This document shows positions 8,750-17,029 of a stretch of 64,000 nucleotides of DNA, piece after piece. The notes beneath the pieces are model-generated. The model was not told the origin of the DNA. It did no database searches and saw only the letters and a list, made by a program, of their open reading frames with translations. The position numbers and the translations under genes are program-made. Numbering within the stretch: the first letter of the stretch is position 1; each line of letters opens with the position of its first letter. The DNA is from Gordonia hydrophobica NBRC 16057 (GTDB lineage: Bacteria; Actinomycetota; Actinomycetes; Mycobacteriales; Mycobacteriaceae): positions 431,676 through 495,675 of the forward strand of contig NZ_BCWU01000002.1 of the NCBI RefSeq assembly GCF_001592365.1, read 5' to 3'.

Positions 8750-9754
8750 GTGGACACCGGACAGAACATCGTGACCGACAAGACGCCGTCTGCATTGTTT
8801 CTCGTGCTGACAGTGAACGACGGCGGAGAAGACGCCGTCCGCGACGGGATCGAAGGCCTCGACGGCATCGTGACCACGGTGTCGTCACGGTTTCCCGACG
8901 CCACCCTGACCGCCATCATCGGCATCGGCTCGCAGGCGTGGGACCGACTGTTCAGCGGGCCTCGCCCCGCTGAGCTGCATCCGTTCATCGAACTCACCGG
9001 CGAGGTCCACACGGCGCCGTCGACGCCGGGTGATGTCCTGCTGCACATCAAGTCCAGCCGCCCCGACCTCACCTTCGAGGTCGGCCGACTCTGGACCGCC
9101 ACACTCGGCGACGCCGTCAGCACCGTCGACGAGACCCACGGCTTCCGCTACTTCGACATGCGCGATCTCACCGGGTTCGTCGACGGAACCGAGAATCCGG
9201 CGGGCGCCGACGCGGTCGCGACCATCACCGTCGACGCCGACACCGATCCCGACTTCGCAGGCGGCAGTTACGTCGCCGTCCAGAAGTACGTCACCGACCT
9301 CGCCGCGTGGAACGCGCTGCCGGTCCCCGACCAGGAAGACGCGTTCGGGCGTTCCAAATTCGAGAACGTCGAGATGGCCGACGACGTCAAACCGACCAAC
9401 GCGCACACGGCGCTCACCAACCTCCCGGACGTCGACGGGGAGGCGCAGGAGATCCTCCGCGACAACATGCCCTTCGGCGACGTGGCAGGCGACGGCGAGA
9501 AGGGCACCTACTTCATCGCCTACTCGAAGACTCCGGAGATCACCGAGGTGATGCTGCGCAACATGTTCATCGGCGACCCCGAAGGCAACCACGACCGGCT
9601 CCTCGACTTCACCACGGCGATCACCGGTACCCAGTTCTTCGCGCCGTCGGCGCAGTTCCTCGCTGATCTGCCGCCCGCCCCCAGCGCGGCCGACGAGGAA
9701 CCGGAGCCGGAACCCGAGCCCGACGGCTCACTGGGAATCGGCTCGCTCAGATAG
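8750..9754 (+). CDS. dyp: DyP-type haem peroxidase, encapsulin cargo
   Basis: 334 residues. Dye-decolourising peroxidases (type B) use haem and hydrogen peroxide to oxidise a broad range of substrates. Motif GFVDGTENP (142-150) carries the catalytic Asp145; His219 in TNAHTALTN is the likely proximal haem ligand, and MPFGDVAGDGEKGTYFIAY is the conserved C-terminal haem-pocket block. After an acidic Glu/Pro linker the protein ends DGSLGIGSLR, which matches the cargo-loading peptide that docks peroxidases inside encapsulin shells. The encapsulin gene follows 74 bp downstream. Start codon is GTG at 8750; the message may be leaderless. Confidence 0.92.
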   Translation: MDTGQNIVTDKTPSALFLVLTVNDGGEDAVRDGIEGLDGIVTTVSSRFPDATLTAIIGIGSQAWDRLFSGPRPAELHPFIELTGEVHTAPSTPGDVLLHIKSSRPDLTFEVGRLWTATLGDAVSTVDETHGFRYFDMRDLTGFVDGTENPAGADAVATITVDADTDPDFAGGSYVAVQKYVTDLAAWNALPVPDQEDAFGRSKFENVEMADDVKPTNAHTALTNLPDVDGEAQEILRDNMPFGDVAGDGEKGTYFIAYSKTPEITEVMLRNMFIGDPEGNHDRLLDFTTAITGTQFFAPSAQFLADLPPAPSAADEEPEPEPEPDGSLGIGSLR

Positions 9755-9828
9755 ACGTTGGACCGACACAGACCTCCCGTGAGGCACGACCGAATTTCGC
9801 ACGATCACTCGAGATAGGAATTTCGACG

Positions 9829-10626
9829 ATGGACAATCTGCACCGCAGTCTCGCTCCGATCTCCGCCGCCGCGTGGAAGGAGATCGAGGAAGAGGCCTCC
9901 CGCTCGTTCAAGCGCAACGTCGCCGGCCGTCGTCTGGTGGACGTGAAGGGCCCGCTGGGATTGGACGTCGACTCGGTGACCCGCGGTCACCGCACCAAGA
10001 TCGACTCCCCCGCCGACGGCATCGAGGCCTTCCTCCGCCACACGCAGCCGCTGGTGGAGCTGAAGGTGCCGTTCACCGTCACCCGCGAGGCCATCGACAA
10101 CGTCGACCGCGGTGCCGCCGACTCCGACTGGGATCCGGTCGTCCGCGCCGCGCGCGAGCTCGCGCTGGCCGAGGACCGCGCGATCTTCGAGGGCTACACC
10201 GCGGCCCAGATCACCGGCGTCGGACACGAATCGGGCGTCAATCAGATCGCCCTGCCCGACGACGTCCGCGACTACCCCGAGATGATCAGCCAGGCCATCA
10301 GCAAACTGCGCCTCGACTCGGTCGACGGACCGTACTCGCTCGCCCTCTCGGCCGAGAAGTACACGCAGGTCAACGAGACCTCCGACCACGGCTACCCGAT
10401 CCGCGAGCACATCCGCCGCATCCTGGTCGACGGCGAGATCGTCTGGGCGCCCGCGATCGACGGCGGTTTCCTGGTCTCCACGCGCGGGGGCGACTTCGAC
10501 CTCACCATCGGTCAGGACGTCTCGATCGGGTACGACTCGCACGACGCCGACTCGGTGAATCTGTACTTCTTCGAGTCGTTCACCTACCTCACGTACACGC
10601 CGGAGGCCGCCGTCGCGCTGACGTAA
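9829..10626 (+). CDS. enc: Encapsulin shell protein (family 1, linocin M18/CFP29-like)
   Basis: 265 residues, the normal length for family 1 encapsulins, which share the HK97 capsid fold and self-assemble into cytosolic icosahedral nanocompartments. The N-terminus MDNLHRSLAPIS and AAWKEIEEEA, the segment RRLVDVKGPLG, and the C-terminal SVNLYFFESFTYLTYTPEAA are typical. It follows the DyP gene in the same direction, so cargo and shell form one operon. AGGAA lies before the ATG at good spacing. A hairpin terminates the operon. Confidence 0.95.
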   Translation: MDNLHRSLAPISAAAWKEIEEEASRSFKRNVAGRRLVDVKGPLGLDVDSVTRGHRTKIDSPADGIEAFLRHTQPLVELKVPFTVTREAIDNVDRGAADSDWDPVVRAARELALAEDRAIFEGYTAAQITGVGHESGVNQIALPDDVRDYPEMISQAISKLRLDSVDGPYSLALSAEKYTQVNETSDHGYPIREHIRRILVDGEIVWAPAIDGGFLVSTRGGDFDLTIGQDVSIGYDSHDADSVNLYFFESFTYLTYTPEAAVALT

Positions 10627-10640
10627 CGTGACCCGCCCGC

Positions 10641-10679
10641 CTGTGCCGTTCTCCGTTCCCGATCCGGAGAGCGGCACAG
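10641..10679 (+). terminator. Hairpin terminator after the dyp-enc operon
   Basis: 15-bp stem (CTGTGCCGTTCTCCG / CGGAGAGCGGCACAG, one G-U pair) with a 9-nt loop, 14 bp after the encapsulin stop. It separates this operon from the ABC exporter genes. Confidence 0.75.
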
Positions 10680-10734
10680 TCCGTTTGAGCGGCTCCTCCG
10701 GCAAAACCTCGTCGCACCTGTCGGCACCCGCACG

Positions 10735-10746
10735 TAGTGTGTACAC
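10735..10746 (+). promoter_or_regulatory. Candidate -10 (TAGTGT) of a leaderless ABC exporter transcript
   Basis: TAGTGT at 10735-10740 lies exactly six bases before GTG 10747, the same geometry as upstream of dyp. No Shine-Dalgarno sequence is present. Confidence 0.4.
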
Positions 10747-12480
10747 GTGCTCACTCGCCTGCTGCGGACCTACGTGCTGCGTTATCGCGGCGCCGTCGCC
10801 GCGGTCGTCCTCCTGCAATTGGTGTCGACCGCAGCCATGCTCTATCTCCCGACGCTCAACGCGGACATCATCGACTACGGTGTCGCCCGCGGCGACACCG
10901 GCTACATCCTCTCCACCGGCGGCTGGATGCTCGCGATCTCCTTCGCGCAGATCATCTGCTCGGTCGCAGCGATGTACTTCGGTGCGCAGGCCGCGCTCGG
11001 CGGCGGCCGCGACATCCGCCACGACCTCCTGCATCGGGTCAACGGATTCTCCACCCGCGAGGTGGGTCGCTTCGGTGCGCCGTCGTTGATCACCCGCACC
11101 ACCAACGACGTCCAGCAGGTGCAGCTGCTCGCGGTGATGGCGATGTCGATCCTGGTGGCCGCGCCGATCATGGGCATCGGCGGCATCATCATGGGTGTGC
11201 GCGTCGCCGCCCCGATCTCCTGGGTGCTGGCGATCGCGGTGCCGGTCCTCGGCCTCACGATGGGGTTGATCATCTCCCGGATGATTCCGGGCTTCCGCGC
11301 CATGCAGACCCGGATCGACGACGTCAACCGCGTGATGCGCGAGCAGATCACCGGTATCCGCGTGGTGCGTGCGTTCGTCCGCGAGCGGCACGAGACCGAG
11401 CGGTTCGGCGTCGCCAACGACCGGCTCGCCGACGCCTCGCTGCGCGTCGGCCGGATGATGGCGCTGATGTTCCCGGCGGTCATGCTGATCACCAACCTGA
11501 CGCTGGTCGCCGTACTGTGGTTCGGCGCCCACTCGGTGGACGACGGCACCGTCGAGATCGGCGCGCTCACCGCGATGATCAGCTATGTCATGCAGATCAT
11601 GATGTCGGTGATGATGGCGTCGTTCCTCGCGATGATGGCCCCGCGCGCCGGAGTCTGCGCCGACCGCATCTGCGAGGTGCTCGACACCGAGACCACGGTC
11701 ACCGCACCCGACAACCCGCAGCCGATCGTCGGCGACCCCGCCGTGCTCAGCCTGAACGACGTCGAGTTCCGCTATCCCGGCGCCGACGAGCCGGTGCTGT
11801 CGCGCATCTCGTTCTCGACGGCGCCGGGCACCGTCACCGCGATCGTCGGATCCACCGGCTCCGGCAAGACCACGCTGATCAACCTGCTGCCTCGCATGCT
11901 CGACGTGACCGGCGGCTCCATCAGCATCGGCGGCACCGATCTGCGCGACGCCGACCCCGACCGCCTGCGGCAGCACTTCGGTCTGATCCCGCAGCGCCCC
12001 TACCTGTTCTCCGGCACCATCGAGAGCAACCTCCGCCACGGCCGCTCCGACGCCACCGAGGACGAGATGTGGGAGGCGCTCACCATCGCGCAGGCCGCCG
12101 ACTTCGTCCGTGCGATGCCCGACGGCCTCCAGACCACGATCGCGCAGGGCGGCACCACCGTGTCCGGCGGTCAACGGCAGCGGCTCGCCATCGCGCGCGC
12201 CCTGATTCGCAAACCGTCGATCTACCTCTTCGACGACTCGTTCTCCGCCCTCGACCTCGCCACGGATGCGCGGCTCCGCGAAGCCCTGGTCCCCGCCACT
12301 CGCGACGCCGCGATGGTCGTCGTCGCACAGCGCATCTCGACGATCACCGCGGCCGACCAGATCGTCGTCCTGGACCGCGGCACCGTCGTGGGGCTCGGCA
12401 CCCACGCCGAGCTGTTGAAGACCTGTCCCACCTACGCCGAGATCGCCGAATCTCAGTTGTCGATCGGAGCGGGCGCATGA
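10747..12480 (+). CDS. ABC exporter half-transporter, degenerate-site subunit
   Basis: 577 residues with an N-terminal six-helix type IV exporter domain (about 1-300) and a C-terminal nucleotide-binding domain. Walker A is GSTGSGKTT (368-376), the signature is VSGGQRQRLA (from 472), and Walker B reads IYLFDDSFSALD. An Asp follows the Walker B Asp where the catalytic Glu should be. That substitution is known from heterodimeric exporters such as TM287/288 and LmrCD, in which one ATP site is non-catalytic. The next gene, overlapping by ATGA, supplies the intact site. Substrate unknown; multidrug or lipid export are the usual guesses. Start is GTG 10747. Confidence 0.87.
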   Translation: MLTRLLRTYVLRYRGAVAAVVLLQLVSTAAMLYLPTLNADIIDYGVARGDTGYILSTGGWMLAISFAQIICSVAAMYFGAQAALGGGRDIRHDLLHRVNGFSTREVGRFGAPSLITRTTNDVQQVQLLAVMAMSILVAAPIMGIGGIIMGVRVAAPISWVLAIAVPVLGLTMGLIISRMIPGFRAMQTRIDDVNRVMREQITGIRVVRAFVRERHETERFGVANDRLADASLRVGRMMALMFPAVMLITNLTLVAVLWFGAHSVDDGTVEIGALTAMISYVMQIMMSVMMASFLAMMAPRAGVCADRICEVLDTETTVTAPDNPQPIVGDPAVLSLNDVEFRYPGADEPVLSRISFSTAPGTVTAIVGSTGSGKTTLINLLPRMLDVTGGSISIGGTDLRDADPDRLRQHFGLIPQRPYLFSGTIESNLRHGRSDATEDEMWEALTIAQAADFVRAMPDGLQTTIAQGGTTVSGGQRQRLAIARALIRKPSIYLFDDSFSALDLATDARLREALVPATRDAAMVVVAQRISTITAADQIVVLDRGTVVGLGTHAELLKTCPTYAEIAESQLSIGAGA

Positions 12481-14405
12481 GCCGCGGCGGACCTCCCGGA
12501 GCCACCCCGACGCTGGAGAAGGCGAAGTCGTTCACACCGTCGCTGAAACGCCTGGTGCGACGACTCGGCGACTACCGCGGTCGGATGCTGATCATCATCG
12601 GCTCGATGGTCGGGTCCGTCGCGTTGACCGCGTACGCGCCGCGCGTGCTCGGCAACGCCACCGACGAATTGTTCTCCGGTGTGATCGGCGCGCGGCTCCC
12701 CGAGGGGATCACCAAGGCGCAGGCCGTCGAGCAGCTTCGTGAGCACGGGCAGAACACGTTCGCGGACATGGTCGCGTCGATGGACGTGATTCCCGGTCAG
12801 GGAGTCGACTTCGGGGCCGTCGGCCGTATTCTCCTCGGCGTCCTCGCGCTGTACCTCGGCTCCGCCGTCCTCGGCTGGCTGGGCGCCTACCTGCTCAACA
12901 TCGTGGTGGTCGGCACCGTCACCAAGCTGCGCGCGCAGGTGGAGGCGAAGATCCATCGCCTGCCGCTCTCGTTCTACGACGCGTCGGCGCGCGGCGACCT
13001 CCTCAGCCGTGTCACCAACGACCTCGACAACCTGTCGCAGTCGCTGCAGCAGACCATCAGCCAGTTGGTGAACTCGCTGCTCATGGTCATCGCGATCCTC
13101 ATCATGATGCTCACGATCTCGCCGTTGCTGTCGCTGATCGCGGTGGCGACGATCCCCGTCGCCGCCATTGCCACGGCGGCGATCGCCAAGCGGTCCAAGC
13201 CGCACTTCATCGGGCAGTGGACGTCGACCGGCGCCCTCAACGCGCAGATCGAGGAGGCGTTCACCGGGCACGAATTGGTGACCGCGTTCGGGCGTCGCGC
13301 CCAGGTGGAGGCCGAGTTCGACGACCGGAACGAGAAGCTCTACGCGTCGAGCTGGCGGGCGCAGTTCATCTCCGGCATCGTGATGCCGACGATCATGTTC
13401 CTCGGGAACCTGAACTACGTCGCGGTCGCCGTGGTCGGCGGCCTGCGGGTCGCATCCGGCCAGCTGAGCCTCGGCGAGGTGCAGGCGTTCATCCAGTACT
13501 CGCGTCAGTTCACGCAGCCGCTCACGCAGATCGGCTCCATGTTCAATCTGATGCAGAGCGGCGTCGCCTCGGCCGAGCGGATCTTCGACATCCTCGACGA
13601 GGAGGAAGAGGGCACCGACCCGGCCCGCCCCGTGACCCCGGCCGCCGACCGCGGGCACATCGTGTTCGACGACGTCTCGTTCCGTTACCAGGACGATCGC
13701 CCGCTGATCGAGAATCTCTCGCTGGAGGCCCAGCCCGGCGACATGATCGCGATCGTGGGGCCCACCGGCGCGGGCAAGACCACGCTGGTGAACCTGATCA
13801 TGCGGTTCTACGAGGTCGACGAGGGCCGGATCTTCGTCGATGACGCCGACGCCGCCCAGATGACGCGCGACGACCTCCGCGAACGCACCGGTATGGTGCT
13901 GCAGGACTCCTGGCTGTTCGGCGGCACCATCTACGACAACATCGCCTACGGCGACCCGTCGGCCAGCCGGGAAGACGTCATGGAAGCGGCGTGGATCAGC
14001 CATGTCGACCACTTCGTCCGCACCCTGCCCGACGGCTATGACACCGTCATCGACGACGAGGGCGGCGGCGTCAGCGCGGGTGAGCGGCAGCTGATCACGA
14101 TCGCCCGCGCCTTCCTCGCGAAGCCGACGGTCCTGATCCTCGACGAGGCGACGAGTTCGGTCGACACCCGTACCGAACTCCTCATCGGCAAGGCGATGGC
14201 GAACCTCCGCAAGGACCGCACGAGTTTCGTGATCGCGCACCGCCTCTCGACGATCCGCAACGCTGACCTGATCGTCGTGATGGAGGACGGTCACATCGTC
14301 GAACAGGGCGACCACGACGCCCTGCTGAAGAAGCGGGGCGCCTACTACCGCCTGTACAACGCCCAGTTCTCGGCGCCGGTCGACGAGGTGGACGCGCCGG
14401 TCTAG
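12477..14405 (+). CDS. ABC exporter half-transporter, catalytic-site partner
   Basis: 642 residues starting at ATG 12477, which overlaps the previous stop (ATGA), indicating translational coupling. Transmembrane helices occupy about 35-370; an extra segment near residues 60-115, between the first two helices, makes the protein longer than its partner. Walker A GPTGAGKTT (428-436), signature VSAGERQLITIARA and Walker B VLILDEATSSVD are present, including the catalytic Glu missing in the partner. The signature is SAGER rather than SGGQ, a variation often seen in the partner of a degenerate NBD. The stop overlaps the stop of the convergent gene by 4 bp. Confidence 0.87.
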   Translation: MSRGGPPGATPTLEKAKSFTPSLKRLVRRLGDYRGRMLIIIGSMVGSVALTAYAPRVLGNATDELFSGVIGARLPEGITKAQAVEQLREHGQNTFADMVASMDVIPGQGVDFGAVGRILLGVLALYLGSAVLGWLGAYLLNIVVVGTVTKLRAQVEAKIHRLPLSFYDASARGDLLSRVTNDLDNLSQSLQQTISQLVNSLLMVIAILIMMLTISPLLSLIAVATIPVAAIATAAIAKRSKPHFIGQWTSTGALNAQIEEAFTGHELVTAFGRRAQVEAEFDDRNEKLYASSWRAQFISGIVMPTIMFLGNLNYVAVAVVGGLRVASGQLSLGEVQAFIQYSRQFTQPLTQIGSMFNLMQSGVASAERIFDILDEEEEGTDPARPVTPAADRGHIVFDDVSFRYQDDRPLIENLSLEAQPGDMIAIVGPTGAGKTTLVNLIMRFYEVDEGRIFVDDADAAQMTRDDLRERTGMVLQDSWLFGGTIYDNIAYGDPSASREDVMEAAWISHVDHFVRTLPDGYDTVIDDEGGGVSAGERQLITIARAFLAKPTVLILDEATSSVDTRTELLIGKAMANLRKDRTSFVIAHRLSTIRNADLIVVMEDGHIVEQGDHDALLKKRGAYYRLYNAQFSAPVDEVDAPV

Positions 14406-15061
14406 TCCACCCCGATACCGGTCGCGATCCGCAGCTCCTCGGGATCGCGACCGTTCGCGCTGTTCATGTCGCACCGCACCGTCCCGTATCCGCACGGGAG
14501 CGCGCCGCCACAGCCGATCGTGCCGTCGGTGTATTGATGGGCGATCATCCGTCGGCGAACGTCCTGCACCTGGGCCGAGAACCGCGGGCTGCGCCCGTAG
14601 CTCGGGACGATGAACCCGATGGGCGGACGGTCGCGCCACAGCCCGGGATCGGCGCTCGGGTTCCAGTACCCGATGACACGGCGGGGTCGCCCGTCGATGC
14701 GCGGCCCGCGCCAGTCCCCGATGCCCCACACCAGCCGATTGATGCCGTCGGAGTGGTCGCCGACCAGTTGACCGCCCCACGATTCGACGTCGACCATCGA
14801 CACCACATCCGGACGGTTCTCGGACTGCATCGCTCGGTGAACGTCCAGGCAGTCGCGCCAGTTGGACCGATAGACCACGTAGACGATCACACCGCGCAAC
14901 CGCCCGGAGTCGAGCCACCGGCGAGCGGTGTCCCAGTTGTGGGACCAGCGGCGATCGCGGTAGGTGCCGTCGTTGCTGCGGATCGACAACCAGCTGTACG
15001 GGTACGAGTCGTCGAGCGGCGGCTGCCATTCGGAGATGTCCGCGAACAGCGTGTCAGTCAT
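14402..15061 (-). CDS. GH25-like (lysozyme-fold) protein of unknown role
   Basis: 219 residues. The N-terminus MTDTLFADISEWQ and the central MVDVESWGG (Asp91, Glu93) resemble the catalytic-barrel strands of glycoside hydrolase family 25 lysozymes and of lysin domains in actinophages (first-strand Asp, later D-x-E). C-terminal RMIAHQYTDG also recalls the QY motif of GH25 enzymes. There is no signal peptide or transmembrane helix, so it is not obviously exported. It may be a phage-derived domain kept in the chromosome, or a cytosolic relative with another function. GGGGG sits before the ATG. It is convergent with the ABC exporter and 24 bp downstream of rnhA on the same strand. Confidence 0.6.
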   Translation of the reverse strand: MTDTLFADISEWQPPLDDSYPYSWLSIRSNDGTYRDRRWSHNWDTARRWLDSGRLRGVIVYVVYRSNWRDCLDVHRAMQSENRPDVVSMVDVESWGGQLVGDHSDGINRLVWGIGDWRGPRIDGRPRRVIGYWNPSADPGLWRDRPPIGFIVPSYGRSPRFSAQVQDVRRRMIAHQYTDGTIGCGGALPCGYGTVRCDMNSANGRDPEELRIATGIGVD

Positions 15062-15085
15062 GGTCGCCCCCTTCTGCGCAGCCGG

Positions 15086-15553
15086 TCACCGGGCGCCGTC
15101 GCGCAACTCCCTCGCCGCACTGCTCGCCAACGTGTCGGCGATCTCGTTGTACTTGTCGCCCGCGTGGCCCTTCACCCAGCGCCACTCCACCTCGTGGTTC
15201 TTCTCGGCCTCGATCAGCTTTTTCCAGAGGTCGGCGTTCTTGACCGGCTGCTTGCTCGCCGTCTTCCACCCGTTGCGCTGCCAGCCGGCGACCCACTTGG
15301 TGATGCCGTTGCGGACATAGCTTGAGTCGGTGTACAGGATCACCGACGAGCGTCGCTTGAGCGCGTTGAGCGCCTCGATCGCGCCCATCAGCTCCATGCG
15401 GTTGTTGGTGGTGTCGGGCTCGGCGCCCGAGATCTCCTTCTCGACGTCTCCGTAGCGGAGAACTGCGCCCCATCCTCCGGGGCCGGGATTACCCAGGCAG
15501 GCACCGTCGGTCGAGATCTCCACTATCTTCGAGGTGGTTCCGGCGTCGCTCAT
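15086..15553 (-). CDS. rnhA: Ribonuclease HI
   Basis: 155 residues. It cleaves the RNA strand of RNA-DNA hybrids in the cytoplasm. The complete catalytic set is visible: Asp16 ([14 protein letters not shown]), Glu54 (NNRMELMGA), Asp76 (LYTDSSYV), His130 ([11 protein letters not shown]) and Asp140. The basic-protrusion region [15 protein letters not shown] is like that of E. coli RNase HI. ATG 15553 was preferred to an upstream ATG at 15562 because TAGCGT, a possible -10, lies at 15562-15567 on this strand. It is divergent from the DUF1697 gene with only 32 bp between the starts. Confidence 0.93.
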   Translation of the reverse strand: MSDAGTTSKIVEISTDGACLGNPGPGGWGAVLRYGDVEKEISGAEPDTTNNRMELMGAIEALNALKRRSSVILYTDSSYVRNGITKWVAGWQRNGWKTASKQPVKNADLWKKLIEAEKNHEVEWRWVKGHAGDKYNEIADTLASSAARELRDGAR

Positions 15554-15585
15554 GACGCACAACGCTACCGGGTCAGGAGTCGGGT

Positions 15586-16116
15586 ATGGCTGTCGGTCAC
15601 GTGGTCCTCCTCCGCGCCGTCAACGTGGGTGGCGCCACGCTGCCGATGGCGCGATTGCGGGAGATCGCCGCCGAACTCGGCGCCACGGATGTCTCCACGT
15701 ACATCGCCTCGGGGAATCTCCTATGCAACCCGCCTGGGGATCCGGACTCCTTCGACCGGGCCCTCGAACAGGCGATCTCCAACGAGTTCGGCTACTTCCG
15801 CGAGGCGATCGGCCGCAGCCCCGACGAGTTGGAACGGGCACTCGCCGCCTACCCGTTCGGCGCCGCTCCCCACGGCCACCTCTACTTCCTGACCGGCGAA
15901 CCCGCCGCTGAGGCGGCGGCGTCGTTCTGCGCTCAGGACTTCGGCGGGGGCGAACGCCTGCAGGTGATCGGTCGGGAGCTGCACATCGACTACCCCGCAG
16001 GCGCAGGCGCCACCAAGCTCACGCCGGCGAAGATCGCGAAGGCGCTCGGTGTCACCGGCACCGGCCGCAACCTCCGGACCGTCGCCAAGCTGATCGAGTT
16101 GTCCAGAGCCGGATAG
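15586..16116 (+). CDS. DUF1697 family protein
   Basis: 176 residues. The N-terminus [20 protein letters not shown] followed by [10 protein letters not shown] is the signature of DUF1697, a small uncharacterised cytosolic family common in actinobacteria and firmicutes. The C-terminal motif [13 protein letters not shown] is also conserved (TxRNWxTVxKL). Function unknown. It is divergent from rnhA, and a 56-bp stem-loop follows two bases after the stop. Confidence 0.8.
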   Translation: MAVGHVVLLRAVNVGGATLPMARLREIAAELGATDVSTYIASGNLLCNPPGDPDSFDRALEQAISNEFGYFREAIGRSPDELERALAAYPFGAAPHGHLYFLTGEPAAEAAASFCAQDFGGGERLQVIGRELHIDYPAGAGATKLTPAKIAKALGVTGTGRNLRTVAKLIELSRAG

Positions 16117-16118
16117 AT

Positions 16119-16174
16119 TTCCCCGCTCAGCGTCGGCATCGCCGCTCAGGCGAACGCCGACGCTGAGCGGGGAA
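16119..16174. repeat. 56-bp REP-like stem-loop, copy 1
   Basis: Perfect 19-bp arms (TTCCCCGCTCAGCGTCGGC / GCCGACGCTGAGCGGGGAA) around an 18-nt loop containing GCCGCTCAGGC. It sits just after the DUF1697 stop and could act as a terminator. A second copy with identical 19-18-19 geometry lies at 16965-17020, bracketing the AbiEi-like gene. Confidence 0.8.
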
Positions 16175-16306
16175 TCTGGTGCGGTGCGCGCCGCCATCGC
16201 CCTGCCGTCGTGCCAGATCTGTGGAAATCGCGCGATCAATCCACAGTCTGCCGATCAGGCAGCGAACGCGGTCTCACGGCATCGTTGTCCGGGCGAGAGT
16301 GCTCTC

Positions 16307-16987
16307 ATGAACTCCCTGCCCGACGGCGTGTACCCCTACCGCGAGCTTCTCGCGACCTTCGGCAGAGCCGAACTCGACCGCCTGATCGGGTCCGGAGTCA
16401 TCCGGCGCATCCGCCACGGTTGGTACGCCGCCGGAGACCCGCCCGCCGCCGATGTCGCCGCCGTGCGTCGCGGCGGAGTCATCAGCTGCGTGACCGCACT
16501 GAATCGCCGTGGAGTGTGGACTCCCGAAGACCATCGCCTCCACGTCCGCGGCAACAGTGCATCGGTGCGCACGCGAAAAGGCCCGTTCTGCAAGCAGTTC
16601 CGCCGCCCTGAACCGGAACAGGGTCTCGTCGACGACATCCCGACCGCGCTCCGCCACGCGGCGCGTTGCCTCAACGACGAGGGCTTCGTCGTGGTGTGCG
16701 ATTCCATTCTGAATCGGGGGCTCATGACGATGGAACAGATCGAGTACCAGTTCCGCGACGCACCCCGACGGATCCAGCAGCTCCTCGACCGGTGCGATCC
16801 GCAGGCGGAGTCCGGGCCCGAGACGATGACCCGGTTCCGGCTTCGCAGCAGGAACATTCACGTGCGCAGTCAGGTCCGGATCGTGTTCTGTTGGCCGACG
16901 ACCGAGGCGACGATCCTGGCAGCGGTGCGCGCGGGCGCCCATACCCACTCGCACCTGGATAGAGTTCCCCGCTCAGCATCGACATAG
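16307..16987 (+). CDS. AbiEi-antitoxin-domain protein, apparently shortened C-terminus
   Basis: 226 residues from ATG 16307; the open frame begins at 16184 but lacks a better start. Residues about 5-50 (PYRELLATFGRAELDRLIGSGVIRRIRHGWYA, given here in part) form the winged-helix AbiEi-like antitoxin/regulator domain. Typical actinobacterial relatives continue into a DUF559/Vsr-like nuclease domain. Here the entry strand NIHVRSQVRI is followed at once by VFCWPTTEATILAAVRAG, which resembles the tail of that domain, so about 50 residues of the nuclease core seem deleted in frame. This is inference from family memory, not an alignment. The stop codon lies inside the second stem-loop, suggesting that the original stop was lost. 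No toxin gene is adjacent. It may be a non-functional remnant. Confidence 0.6.
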   Translation: MNSLPDGVYPYRELLATFGRAELDRLIGSGVIRRIRHGWYAAGDPPAADVAAVRRGGVISCVTALNRRGVWTPEDHRLHVRGNSASVRTRKGPFCKQFRRPEPEQGLVDDIPTALRHAARCLNDEGFVVVCDSILNRGLMTMEQIEYQFRDAPRRIQQLLDRCDPQAESGPETMTRFRLRSRNIHVRSQVRIVFCWPTTEATILAAVRAGAHTHSHLDRVPRSAST

Positions 16988-17020
16988 CCGCTCAGGCCAA
17001 TGCCACCGCTGAGCGGGGAA
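16965..17020. repeat. 56-bp REP-like stem-loop, copy 2
   Basis: Same layout as copy 1: 19-nt arms, 18-nt loop. The outer 13 bp pair perfectly (TTCCCCGCTCAGC / GCTGAGCGGGGAA) while the inner six are partly mismatched; the loop again carries GCCGCTCAGGC. It overlaps the 3' end of the AbiEi-like gene and lies between convergent genes, so a bidirectional terminator role is plausible. Confidence 0.75.
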
Positions 17021-17029
17021 TCTGATCGG

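Noticed and set aside
9805..12405. 866-codon minus-strand open frame over the encapsulin and ABC genes
   Set aside because: No motif or ribosome-binding site; composition typical of antisense frames. Encapsulin and ABC motifs on the other strand are intact.
10737..12476. In-frame 5' extension of the second ABC exporter gene
   Set aside because: This part is an Arg/His-rich shadow of the first ABC gene; the true start is ATG 12477 with an ATGA overlap.
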